From Cryptomeria japonica (taxonomy: Eukaryota > Streptophyta > Pinopsida > Cupressales > Cupressaceae): DNA of 64,000 nt. The stretch covers positions 122,596,640 through 122,660,639 of the forward strand of contig NC_081410.1 in the NCBI RefSeq assembly GCF_030272615.1, in the 5' to 3' direction. Shown piece after piece: positions 23,601 through 34,550 of this stretch; the stretch's first letter is position 1; every line of letters begins with the position of its first letter. Below the pieces are notes generated by a model, which ran no database searches, had not been told where the DNA came from, and worked only from the letters and a program-made list of their open reading frames with translations. The translations under genes and the position numbers were made by a program.

Positions 23601-24041
23601 TCCCATTTAGTGAAAGGAAATCATGACGTCATATGAAGATCATGAATGAGTAATATGAAATCATTCCTTTCACCCTAATCCCCAAGCAAATAATACAATA
23701 AAGATCTATTCTACTCATAAAACCCATAAGCATCAACATCATCAAATCCAAATAATAAAATCTAATCATAGATTAACATCTCATAAAGCATCATAATAAA
23801 TCACCAATATATTATCCAAGTCATAAGTATACCATCACTAACATCAATATGTCCATCTCAAAAAGAGTATGACAGTAATCATGTCCTGAAACATATAAGC
23901 GTCATAAAATAGTCCAATAGCATGGATCACATGATCGTATCCACACACACATCAACAAAATAAACCGAACATAGTGAGTCAAACATAGACTAAAAAGTCA
24001 AAGTAATAAGTATTTGAAGCAAAGCATGGAGGGGTACTACA

Positions 24042-24592
24042 TCTTCAAAACAATAATTTATGTTCATAATTTATTTTACTAGTTTAATATACTCTCTTTC
24101 ATCATATGTAAAAAGATAAAAAGATAAAAAGATAAAGTTAGTTTCTAGTTGTTAGGAAGTTGGCTTTAATCTAATTTGTTCATTTGCTTTTGTTTAGATT
24201 TGTTTCCAATCTATTTTATGTGTGTCTTGAATTTTTGAAGCTCTCATCAACAAGATAGTGTCTAATATCACAATTATATTCATAGTTGTTGAGAAAGTCA
24301 AAATCTCCTTTTGTATGATAAAAAATCCAATATTCTAAGACCAACTTTAAAAATAAATATATATCTTAATTTGCAAATTGCAAGATTGAGTTATGTGCAC
24401 GAAAATCAATAAAAAAATTATTTTACAAAAATTAATAAAACTTCATTAAGGGTCAATAGAACCCTTGATTCGTGCTTTCTAATGGACACCGTAACTCCAC
24501 TACATTTGAGAGCATTAAAGTTTTGTGTTCATTCCACTTTTATCAATGTTTTCAAACCAATGAAATTTATTAATTTGCATTGAGTAAAGCAA
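24042..24592 (+). repeat. Decayed 5' LTR of an old chromovirus-type element
   Basis: The text around 24085-24260 (ctagtttaatat; ttagtttctagttgttagga; ggctttaatcta) lines up with 37315-37480 (attagtttaatat; tagttcttaggaagtt; ctttatttagc), which lies just after the pol remnant. The two therefore look like the diverged LTRs of one element. A possible primer site (ttggtat, 24593) follows. A (AAAAGAT)3 run sits at about 24113-24136. Confidence 0.55.
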
Positions 24593-26738
24593 TTGGTATT
24601 TAATTAAAAAAAAGCTCAAATTTTCTAAGCATGTGAGGTGAAGATTACGTACTATTTTGAAAATTTTAATAATAATGGAATAAAGCTTTTTTCCATTTAA
24701 GGAGACTAAGGAATCTTCGAGTGAATTTTTTATTTTTCTTATTTTGCTAAAGTCATGATGACTTCATTATATGTTTGAGGAGACCTCACAAATTTGCATT
24801 ATGATTTTTGAGTTCAACTTTAATGATTATGTTCTCCTTCAATTGAAGTCAAAATGAGGTGCATTTTTTTTAATTTTACCCATTTTTTCAAGCGAACAAA
24901 TTGGTAAAATCAATTTTGTGTCATCATGCTTCCAACTCAAGATATTTTAAAAGGCTCTTTGAGTCTTCATTTGATTCTAGATATTGAAACTTTATAGGCA
25001 CATTTCTCACTTATATGCTAATATTTCGGGTGAATTTTTCTTTTAAAGTGATCAATATTTTGAGAATAATTTAGATCTAGCATCAAAATTGTATTATTCT
25101 ATATACAAAGAAATATTTTCTTTTGCTCATTTTATTGTTGAGAGGCATAAAATATTTGTCACTAGGTGTAACTTATAATAGAGTGATTGACAATTTGGCT
25201 CAAAACACTGTTGAACTTATTAGTGTGGTCTCTACGTTGACTAATAATGTCAATTACATATATATTCAAAATCTTTCTATCCCCAAGGGATAACACTCTA
25301 CAATCAAATGCAAGGTAAAGATCTATGATGGATCTCAAGATCCTAAACTCATGTTTAGTTGGATTCTTGATAAGGAGACTTGATTTAAAAACATCCAGGT
25401 TCCCTTTCTAAAATTGAAGCTATATGGTGTTGCTAAGGTCTCGGTCACTAGATGCCTTGAATCATATTGATACATGGGATCTACTTGTCACAGTTTTGAA
25501 GGATGCATTCTCTCCTTCCAACTATGATCAAGATCTACATATCAAATGGTTTCACCTAGAACAACAACATCAAGTTTATATGCATGAATACATCTACCAA
25601 TTAAATTAATTGAGGGTATTACTTTAAGTGTCAAATCCAACTCTCGCTCTAATTCTAAATTTTGAGTAGACTACACAAACACTAATTTAGTAAGTTGAAG
25701 TACACTACCCTTGCAACACTAAATTTTGCATTCAACCAAGCATAATTGGCAAAATATATAAAAAATTGCCCAATCTTGAGCACCCCAACCTTCCTTTTCT
25801 ATAGGTCCTATCAAACCCTCAAGCTTGTAGCCATAGTACCATTCTTTGAAAGAGAAAAACAATCTCCTCTTTCTCATGATATTCATTCTCCTTCTAATAT
25901 TAGGAATTATGGTAAATTTTTTACTTATTATAAGAAGAAAGTTCATGAAAAATTTTAGTGTTTTAAATTGACAAAGAGTCTAATTGTATAGTCTCTCAAT
26001 GAGAAAATAAGAATGTCCCCATCAAGACTTTAAATGATGATAAGGCAATTGTGAGTTGAAAGGTAGTCTCAATAAGCTTAGCTTGATGAATCATCATTCT
26101 ACTTCAATATAACATGAAAAGGAAATTCACATGAATTCACCTAACACATGATTAATCTATGGATCATGTCATTATTAATGATTGTTTGAAAAATTTGACC
26201 ATGAGTTTCATTTTCAACAAACTATATTTGTTGATGGATCCCAATAATCATTTGTATTCAGTGGGATGGAAGGATAGTGGTCCATCATCACATATCACAT
26301 ACACATGCACTATGACTTTTGAATTTGGGACCTACCTTTGTTGACAAGGTCACCTGTGATTTAACCACTATGATTTTAATGGTTTTTTTATAGGTAAACC
26401 CTACCAATATTATTAAAAATTATCATTGTGATGCAATAGTGCATACACCCTACAATATGATAATAAAACATTATTAATCAAATCTACAAATAGATCACAA
26501 TAAATTTTGTACTTAGTTGTAGGTAAGCATGTAAAGTTATCAAGTACGCACAAGAACTTGTACCAATTTTCATAAGGTTGCAATTTGATGATTCTAAAAC
26601 AAAGATCACTACATTCAAATCACATACTACTCTTGAAATATAATTATAGGGAAGCCTAGTAAACTTCTCCCAAAGCAAGAAATCAATCCACTATTGACAT
26701 CCATTCTACTACACCTCTTTGTAATCCCCTATTGTATC
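24593..26738 (+). pseudogene. Chromovirus-type Ty3 gag fragment and flanks
   Basis: The interpretable part is 25290-25620. VKIYDGSQDPKLMFSWI and the following LKLKLYGVAK-W, then DTWDLLVTVLKDAFSPSNYDQDLHIKW, match the Ty3 Gag capsid domain (retrotrans_gag family) across one frame change near 25435. A stop follows at about 25607. The rest of the interval is too decayed to read. The element's pol continues after the nested insertion at 34600. Gag forms the particle shell; this copy is dead. Confidence 0.75.
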
Positions 26739-26910
26739 TGTAGCGTCCTAAAATTGCGACACTTGCAATTTCGACTGCATTTGGGTCTTCACGATGGCGA
26801 CGCAACACTGAACCTGAATGGAGACCCCGAAACTTGTCCACGACATCAAAAACTGCATTTTTCCAGCACCCTGGCCTGATCCTCCTTGCACCCTGCTGTC
26901 TCGGGAGGTG

Positions 26911-26999
26911 GGACCAGAGCGCCCAGTGCCCTGGTCCTTCAGGACCAGGGCGCCCAGCGCCCTGGTCCCCCAGGACCATGGCGCCCAGCGCCTTGGTCC
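26911..26999 (+). repeat. Three tandem 31-bp hairpin units in the 5' LTR
   Basis: Units start at 26911, 26942 and 26973. The middle one has a perfect 12-bp stem, GGACCAGGGCGC (26942-26953) and GCGCCCTGGTCC (26957-26968), around a CCA loop. The outer two have one or two mismatches. The 3' LTR keeps one unit only (33499-33525). Confidence 0.92.
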
Positions 27000-27122
27000 C
27001 TGGCCCTATTTTGGGCCCGGTCTCCTATGGGACTTCGGGTCTTTTTGTTTGCAAATTGGAAAATAACATTTCCTGGTTGGCCTAAGGTCGGGAAAATCAG
27101 TCTATCAGCCCTAATTGACAAG

Positions 27123-27130
27123 TATATAAA
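27123..27130 (+). promoter_or_regulatory. TATA box of the Gag-protease element LTR
   Basis: tatataaa, followed by a C+T-rich stretch (cttttcctctctc), lies midway in the LTR. The same sequence occurs in the 3' LTR at about 33650-33657. It is the expected start-site signal for the element's RNA. Confidence 0.7.
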
Positions 27131-27182
27131 CTACTTTTCCTCTCTCATTTTGGTAAGATGAAAAAGGCGTGGAAACGATATT

Positions 27183-27232
27183 CAAACATTCAAACATTCA
27201 AGCATTCAAGCATTCAAGCATTCAAGCATTCC
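27183..27232 (+). repeat. CATTCAAG tandem array in the 5' LTR
   Basis: About six 8-bp units (cattcaag or cattcaaa) lie some 55 bp after the TATA box, so probably in the transcribed leader. The 3' LTR array (33712-33768) has a different number of units. Confidence 0.85.
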
Positions 27233-28003
27233 TTCAAGCAATTGATCATTCTAAGTCTCCATTCAAGGCTAAGTGTTGCATTCAAGACAAGGATTCAACC
27301 ATTGAAGAGGAGATCACATACTACAACATACAACATACAACAACATCTATGCCTTCGCATATAAGGATACAAACATCCTTACAACAAGGTATTAGTACTT
27401 GTTTTACATTACATTTACAGCATTTCTCATTTCTTGGTTAATTCCAAAACCGGGGTTTGACCTAAGGGCAAACCCCTAATCCCTAACCCCCCAATCGTCT
27501 TCGCTTTTCTGTGAGTAGGTTGCAGGTACGCGGCTGTAATTGAAGATCTGGAATCCTTGCGCAGAGACGAACAGATCCCCCTTCGTTTCGCGGACTTTTC
27601 AGAGGACCGTGTGCACGTCGGGAGCCATCGTCCCGTCAACTTTTGCTCAAATTTGCAGGACAGCGCCGTCTCGACATTTTACTGCTAATTCCAGGTCCGC
27701 AGCTTCATCCTATATCCCTATCTCAGTTTATAAGTGAATCTTTCTCACTTTTCTATGCATTCCTAGCTTAATCATTTTATCCACAATCTTTACAAAAGAG
27801 GGTAGCCTTGCTGTCTTAACCTTGAAACTCATCTAGAATCTAATCTTGCATTGTGTGGGATTGGATCTTGTGGGTTTCAACCCCTCTTTTGAATGTAAAG
27901 TCTCCTCTAAGTGAAAATCGTCAACCCTAGTGACCTCCCTTCTCTCTCCTTGGAGTTGGAAGGGGGGGAGAGCAACTAGGGTTCGCGATTTTTCCGCTTT
28001 ACA

Positions 28004-28026
28004 TTTTGGTGAACCCGACGTGAACA
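28004..28026 (+). other. Primer-binding site of the Gag-protease element
   Basis: tggtgaacccgacgtgaac begins four bases after the 5' LTR end and has the expected TGG start. The priming tRNA is not assigned. Confidence 0.7.
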
Positions 28027-29171
28027 TCCTTTCTGATTATTCATGGTTAGATCTGAAAAATTTGGATGCCTTGATTACATTTCCATGTTTGATCTTTTGA
28101 AAATTTTAGAGGTTAATTGCATAAAAAACCCTAAATTTTCTTTTTAGTAATTGAACTTGCGAAATGTCTAAATGTTAATGCTTGTTTCAGATCTACCCTT
28201 CTATTGCAAGTTGTCAATCCATATTTGTGCTTTAATTCTGAAAATTTAGTGGTTAAGTGTCAAAACCCTCTTGATTCAACCTTTGTCCGACAATTTCACT
28301 GATCAAAACATTTCCAAATCAGCTGTAACTTTGGATTCCGCAATAAAATCATAATATCTTTCATCCCTGAAAATTTGGAAAAAAGTTGCGAGGACCGTGT
28401 GCACTCTGAGCGCCATCGTCCCCGACATTTTTTCCGAAATTTTGGGAGCTAGATCTTACTGTATTTTCCTACTAAAATCTAGAATTTTGGCTGATTTTAT
28501 CAATTATAACACTTTCAAAATTAAAGTCAAAGTTGGTCTTGTGGTTGCTTGGATTAAGGCTTCTAAACATTCAAAAATTGTCGAAACTGAAATTCATGTC
28601 AAAATTGTGTTTCTTACTGTCCTAAACCTGAAAAGTGTGTTGGCATTCATTCGAAATTTCAGTGCTTTATTCAAATTCTTGCAATTTGTGACTTTTGAAA
28701 TTAAGTGCCTAATTACAACAACTTTGATTTCCGCTTTCAAAATTGAATTTTGCGTGAAATTGAGTCAACTTTTAAATTTCAAAACTTGCATTGCTTTTGA
28801 TATTCCTTCTAAAATCATAAAATTCAAAATTTCAGTTTCCCTCTCTTTTTCAAAATTCAAATTTTGCATTTTTCGACAATCTTGGTAGGGTTCAATTTCG
28901 AGATTGCAACTTTAATTTGGCCTATCTACAGATCATAAAATCACTCAATTTTTTCAGGTTAGCTTTAAAATCATCATAACTTTCATCCTTGAAAATTTCG
29001 AAAAAAGTTGCGAGGACTGTGTGCACTTCGTTCGCCACAGTCCCGGACATTTTTTCCGAAATTTTGGGAGATTGTCCTGATTGCATTTAACAGCTTAAAT
29101 CTAGGAGATTGGCTGATTTTGCTGAAATTTGCTACCTCTAAAATTCAAAATCTTCTCTCTCTCTTTAGTGC
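28027..29171 (+). other. Leader of the Gag-protease element
   Basis: It is noncoding by appearance: rich in aaaatt-type words, with two copies of a roughly 65-bp block beginning gttgcgaggac(c/t)gtgtgcac and ending gaaattttgggag (28385-28452 and 29007-29070). A polypyrimidine run followed by TTTAG (AG at 29167-29168) directly precedes the ATG and would suit a 3' splice site. Confidence 0.6.
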
Positions 29172-32100
29172 ATGAGTTTTACAACAATAAGCCCTACTTA
29201 CACTATTCCCGTTAAGCGAAGCCTTAGAATTAAGTCTTTCCAAGGTGTAATTACCGAGGAGATGGAACCTAATTTGAATGGCCTTTTTAACGAGGACATG
29301 GGTAATTCCTCTAATCCTCTTAATGATGAAGAAGCTCTCCATGAGGTTTCTGAAGAACAACTTTCGAAATTGGATAACCAATTTGACGATTTTCGACAAT
29401 GGATGTCTCAAGAATACCCCGATAGTCAAGCTCTTCCTTTAATTGAGGGTCTAAAACGTATGCTTCAAAGTGATAAGAATGGAATTGATATTTTGCGTGG
29501 TATTGCACACATTGTGGATTCGAATGTGATGCCTATGAAGAGTTGTGCCGAAACTTTAGGTTATACACAACCTCCTACACAAGTCAATCATTCTATTCCT
29601 TTGACAACTCCTATTGCTAGCGTACCTACCTTTACATCAAACATAATGACTACTTCAATACAAGACATTCCGCCTATGATCACCAGTCATGGGGGCAATC
29701 CTTCCTCTTCAATTAACCCTATTCCTTCATTCAATCCGACTTCTTCATTCATTCCTTCAATGAGTGTCCCTATTACATCTTCACAAATGAACATGGCGCA
29801 AGGGGGCAATTCATTTAACCATTCCATTCCTCCTTGTAGTGTTCCTCCATTCCAATCCTCTCCTATGACTAATTATCATAATGTCCCGCCACCTTACTCT
29901 CTACCTTCTTTCAATAACATAACACCTCCATCTCAATCTAACACATCTAATATGAATTCTTCGACTGAAGCGACCATTAACAATCTTGCACAAACTGTCT
30001 CTTCTTTACAGCAACAAATTGCCTCTATGAATCAATATAAGTTTAGTGTGCCCACATTTGATGTTGCGGGCCCACTTTCTCTTGACATTGTTCGAGCTAT
30101 TCCCCCTAAACATGTTGAAATTCCGCATTTGGAGCTTTATAATGGTAAAGGTGATCCTCTAACACATGTTAGGACTTTTCAAACAATATGTACTGATTTT
30201 GCTTATGACCAAAGGTTGCTTGCAAAACTGTTTACTAGAACATTAAGAGACAGAGCCCTACAATGGTATTGCTCGTTGCCTTCTTATTCTATTACTTCTT
30301 TCGAACAACTTGCAAATGCTTTCATTCAACAATTTCAAAACAATATAAGTCCTAAAGTTACTTTGATTGATTTAATGCATTGTAAACAAGGTGTTAAAGA
30401 AAAAGTGACTGATTTCATTGGTAGATATAAGCATTTGTATGCTCAAATTTCTTTTCCAGTGCGTGACAATGATATTCAAAGAATCTTTATTTCTAATTTA
30501 CAAAAAGATATTCGAGACAAACTTCTATTTTCTGAGTTTACTTCTTTCCAACAGTTGTGTGCAACTCTTCACAATTATCAACTGACTGTGAGTCAAATGG
30601 AACAATCACACCCTATGGCTCCGAGTGATAAGGGTGATAGTAGTCAACAACCATTTGGAAAGTTTAAACCGAACAGAGATTCCATCAAATTCAATGAAAA
30701 CATCATCAACAACAATGTGAATGCAGCATCAGGTGTGCCTCCTATTTCTAAGTTTTTCAAGAAAGAAAGAAAGTTTACTCCTTTGAATGAATCATTGCAT
30801 AGTATTATGAATAAGTTATTGGAACAAAATGTGCTTACTCTTCCTCCTATAAGGCAAATTGATCCTGCAAAGATTACTTCACCTTATTTTGATAACAAAT
30901 CTTTTTGTCAATTTCATCGTCAACCTGGGCATGATACTGAAAAATGTTTTGCTTTAAAGGGTAAAATTCAAGATTTGATTGATAATAATACTATCTCTGT
31001 TTCTGGAGTGAATGATAAAGGCAATACATCTGTAGCTCCTCCTAACCAAAATATTCAGATTTTTACTGATCCATTACCTTCTCATACCTCTAATGCGATT
31101 GAGACTAATGATTCCTCTTTCTCATCTGATGGTCTTGTGTCTATGACTCCGAATGTGATTAACTTTGTAGAGCAGCAAGAAAACCCTAAAGAACCTTCCA
31201 TCACATTTGATTCTAGTGAAACTATCAGGGCACCTAATGGTCCTTTATACATAGTTGCAAAAGTCAAGAATACACCTTGCCGTGGAGTGCTTATTGATCC
31301 TTCGTGCATGGCTAATGTTATTACTGAAGAATTTCTTTTTACTTTGCAATTGAATCAAGTGATCTATGACAAAACAGATGTGATTGTGAAATTATTTGAT
31401 GCATTTTCTTCTCCTGCAATTGGTTCTATTACATTACCTATTGAGGTCCATAACAAATCCCTTGATGTGAACTTTGCTATTATTCCATCTTCCGAACAAT
31501 TTCGTGTGAAGCTTGGCTATCCTTGGCTATCTTCCATGAAAGCTATTGCTTCTCCTATTCACAAGTGTTTGAAATTTCCCCATAATGGTGAAGTTGTTAC
31601 TGTCAATCATAGTCTCTTTAAACCAGCTGAAAGAACTTCTAGCGTTCCTATTGATTATTTTTGGCCTAAACAATTCCAATCTCTTCCTCCGCGAAGTGAT
31701 CATCTTTTCAAATCTTATCAAAAGTGGAAAACAGATATGATCCTATCTCTAAGTGAACCTAGAACACCCAAACTTGATATTCCTATCGTTCTTGAGAAGG
31801 AAGTTCTTCCTTTGAAAGATAAAACTAATGTCTTTCCTCAAGAAGATTCCCAACCCATCCCCATGGATGTGACTATGTCTATCCCTAATAAACCTTCTAA
31901 AAGTAGACCTATACCTCCTCGTCATGATGGACTTGGTCTCCTTCCTAAACCAAATATTCCTCCTTTTTATGGAGCAGTTCCTCCTCCTTCCTTTTATAAA
32001 GAGAAGAGACCTTCCTCTTCTCCTATTATCTAGCCTAAGAGACCACAACCTAAACACCCAAGTAATAAGGATGAGAATATTCCTCCTCCTCAATCTTCTC

Positions 32101-32588
32101 CACTTCCTACTAAGACTAGACGAAATCGTTCTGCACGTGAACGTCGATGAAAGCGTCGTCTTAGAGCTCAGGCAGCTGCTTCTCGAACTTTGCAATCCCC
32201 AAAAACACCTTCAACAAGCATTATTCCATTTTCTCCAAAATCTCCTAAACATAAGATGCATGATGGTCTTGATCCTGTGCGAGTTAAAGACCCTATTTTT
32301 ATAAATCTTGATGATGATATAGATGAAAATGTTACTTCTCTTGCTTCTGATAGTGAATATGAACTTGTTGATATTGATAACCATCTATCTAACGAATTTT
32401 CTAAAGCACTTATCCTAGCTCCTAGACAAGAACAACGTGGCTTGGAACATGAACATAGCCCTTGTTTGGATCTTGTGATAGCTCCATCTGCTGTGTTGGA
32501 TGTTCCTCCTCTAGCGTGTTCCCTGCCTTCCCGAAACACTGATCAGCAAGATCGGGGGGTAGATGACGTGCTAGACAAGTTTCATTAG
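29172..32588 (+). pseudogene. Gag-protease polyprotein with two in-frame stops
   Basis: The ATG at 29172 opens a 953-residue frame ending at TAG 32031-32033. The same frame continues through a TGA at 32148-32150 to the stop at 32586-32588, about 1138 codons in all. Residues 1-130 are acidic. About 150-260 are Ser/Pro/Thr-rich. A short Gln-rich helical stretch lies at about 265-290. The retrotrans_gag capsid domain spans about 315-480 (ELYNGKGDPLTHVRTF, LRDRALQWYCSLPSYSITSF). A single knuckle-like CQFHRQPGHDTEKC lies near 577-590. The protease region has IDPSC (about 708-712) where D-S/T-G is usual, and LGYPWLSSMKAI near 781. The C-terminal third is Pro/Arg-rich, then acidic. Gag would form the particle. 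The changed active-site triad makes protease activity doubtful. No pol follows. Confidence 0.9.
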
Positions 32589-33326
32589 CATAGCAGATTT
32601 TCTCCTCCTCTCTTTCTTTTGTTACTTCTTCTATGTGTTATTCTCATTCTTCTATTTGTTGTCCTTAGTGTTGTCTACTTGAGGACGATGCAAAACATTG
32701 AGATCTCTTTTGGTCTCTCTCATGTTGACTCAAAAGACACATGTGTTCCCTTCTTCTAGGTGACCTTCCTTGATTGGGGAATGAAGAACAATTATGCATA
32801 CATACATATGATATACATGACTTATCATACAACATACTGACCCCGAGGAAAGCGAATTCACCTCGTGCTTTGTGATTTGTGTCTATTATCCTTGGGTTTA
32901 TCTCACACTTGGGGGCTAAATATTTGTGATAACATGCTCCTTTCCTTCTCATTTCTTATATGTATCACTACGTTAGAGCAATCACCCCCATTGAGGCGTG
33001 TGCGATCGCTTTAATGTAGGGGGGCATACATCCTGTCTATCCCTTCAGGATACTTGAAAATTTCTTGGCGAACTTAGCTTTGCCTTGAAAATTTTGGGTA
33101 TTTCTCTTGCATGACTCATAGTGAGGGAGCCTTACTACTGACAGTCATGGTTCTCCCTCGTGATCTTCCCTTTTACTTTGTCAATCAAAGTCGTAAGATC
33201 CTTAGTCCACTGGGGGCTTGGTGTGTCTTGCCTCCTTGACGTGGTGAAAGTTTTTCAATGTTGTTTCCTTGTACTTTACCGGAAGTATGAGCGTACGCTT
33301 ATACTCCCGCTAAAGTGGGGGCTAAA
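32589..33326 (+). other. 3' noncoding region of the Gag-protease element, with repeated purine tracts
   Basis: No coding similarity. Purine-rich tracts resembling the terminal polypurine tract occur at 32908-32920 (cttgggggctaaa), 33017-33027 (taggggggcat), 33208-33219 (cactgggggctt) and 33313-33326 (aagtgggggctaaa). The last abuts the 3' LTR and is the expected plus-strand primer. Confidence 0.75.
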
Positions 33327-34545
33327 TGTAGCGTCCTAAAATTGCGACACTTGCAATTTCAACTGCATTTGGGTCTTCACGATGGCGACGCAACACTGAA
33401 CCTAAATGGAGACCCCAAAACTTGTCCACGACATCAAAAACTGCATTTTTCCAGCACCCTGGCCTGATCCTCCTTGCACCCTGCTGTCTCGGGAGGTGGA
33501 ACCAGAGCGCCCAGCGCCCTGGTCCCTGGCCCTATTTTGGGCCCGGTCTCCTATGGGACTTCGGGTCTTTTTGTTTGCAAATTGGAAAATAACATTTCCT
33601 GGTCGGCCTAAGGTCGGGAAAATCAGTCTATCAGCCCTAATTGACAAGTATATAAACTACTTTTCCTCTCTCATTTTGGTAAGATGAAAAAGGCGTGGAA
33701 ACGATATTCAAACATTCAAACATTCAAGCATTCAAACATTCAAGCATTCAAGCATTCAAGCATTCCTTTAAGCAATTGATCATTCTAAGTCTCCATTCAA
33801 GGCTAAGTGTTGCATTCAAGACAAGGATTCAACCATTGAAGAGGAGATCACATACTGCAACATACAACATACAACATACAACAACATCTATACCTTCGCA
33901 TATAAGGATACAAACATCCTTACAACAAGGTATTAGTACTTGTTTTACATTACATTTACAGCATTTCTCATTTCTTGGTTAATTCCAAAACCGGGGTTTG
34001 ACCTAAGGGCAAACCCCTAATCCCTAACCCCCCAATCGTCTTCGCTTTTCTGTGAGTAGGTTGCAGGTACGCGGCTGTAATTGAAGATCTGGAATCCTTG
34101 TGCAGAGACGAACAGATCCCCCTTCGTTTCGCGGACTTTTCGGAGGACCGTGTGCACGCCGGGCGCCATCGTCCCGTCAACTTTCGCTCAAATTTGCAGG
34201 ACAGCGCCGTCTCGACATTTTACTGCTAATTCCAGGTCCGCAGCTTCATCCTATATCCCTATCTCAGTTTATAAGTGAATCTTTCTCACTTTTCTATGCA
34301 TTCCTAGCTTAATCATTTTATCCACAATCTTTACAAAAGAGGGTAGCCTTGCTGTCTTAACCCTTGAAACTCATCTAGAATCCAATCTTGCATTGTGTGG
34401 GATTGGATCTTGTGGGTTTCAACCCCTCTTTTGAATGTAAAGTCTCCTCTAAGTGAAAACCGTCAACCCTAGTGACCTCCCTTCTCTCTCCTTGGAGTTG
34501 GAAGGGGGGGAGAGCAACTAGGGTTCGCGATTTTTCCGCTTTACA
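33327..34545 (+). repeat. 3' LTR of the Gag-protease element
   Basis: It matches 26739-28003 except for about 16 base changes, one hairpin unit instead of three, a longer CATTCAAG array and one extra catacaa unit. It ends TTTACA at 34545, followed by the GTATC target duplication. Confidence 0.93.
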
Positions 34546-34550
34546 GTATC

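Larger units (their letters stand above)
11109..24041. mobile_element. Giant solo-LTR-like insertion, copy 2, with a nested Ty3 element
   Basis: The ends match copy 1 (tataatgctctgcc at the left, a TG-to-TA variant; ggggtactaca at the right). A 5-bp duplication TCTTC flanks it (11104-11108 and 24042-24046). Subtracting the nested element 13638-23281 and one duplication leaves about 3.3 kb, versus 4.2 kb for copy 1. Blocks shared with copy 1 include the leading purine-rich section, the ttatcacttatta block (about 12281 versus 1814) and the ccactttgggc block (about 12322 versus 1855). No coding or internal retroelement domains belong to it. It sits within, or at the very start of, the 5' LTR of the older chromovirus. 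Confidence 0.8.
26739..28003 (+). repeat. 5' LTR of the Gag-protease element
   Basis: It runs from TGTAGCGTCCTAAAATTGCG to TTTCCGCTTTACA. It contains three tandem GC-rich hairpin units (26911-26999), a TATA box (tatataaa, 27123-27130), an 8-bp CATTCAAG-type array (27183-27232) and a copy of the gaggaccgtgtgcac motif (about 27601). Confidence 0.93.
26739..34545 (+). mobile_element. Young 7.8-kb LTR element carrying only Gag-protease
   Basis: Both LTRs are present (1265 and 1219 bp), with TG...CA ends and a perfect target duplication GTATC (26734-26738 and 34546-34550). Order: 5' LTR, primer-binding site, 1.1-kb leader, one long Gag-protease frame (29172-32588), 3' noncoding region, polypurine tract and 3' LTR. 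No reverse transcriptase, RNase H or integrase is present. It therefore resembles large non-autonomous retroelements that rely on a relative for pol. By eye the LTRs differ by about 16 substitutions, 15 of them transitions, plus repeat-number changes, making this the youngest insertion in the window. It lies between gag and pol of the old chromovirus. Confidence 0.92.

Noticed and set aside
26683-27161. Several overlapping open frames on both strands in the GC-rich part of the LTR
   Set aside because: Mirror-image frames arise from the hairpin repeats, with no conserved protein. The region is the LTR promoter part.
27183-27232. Short regular repeats resembling a CRISPR-like array
   Set aside because: 8-bp direct repeats without spacers, in an LTR of a plant nuclear genome. 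It is a simple-sequence array.
28397-28888. 163-residue frame in the Gag-protease element leader
   Set aside because: The peptide is dominated by Lys/Phe/Ile from repeated aaaattcaaa-type words, with no domain. It is best read as untranslated leader.
31749-32539. Minus-strand frames opposite the Gag-protease gene
   Set aside because: They are shadows of the plus-strand coding sequence, rich in Ser/Arg, with no domain.
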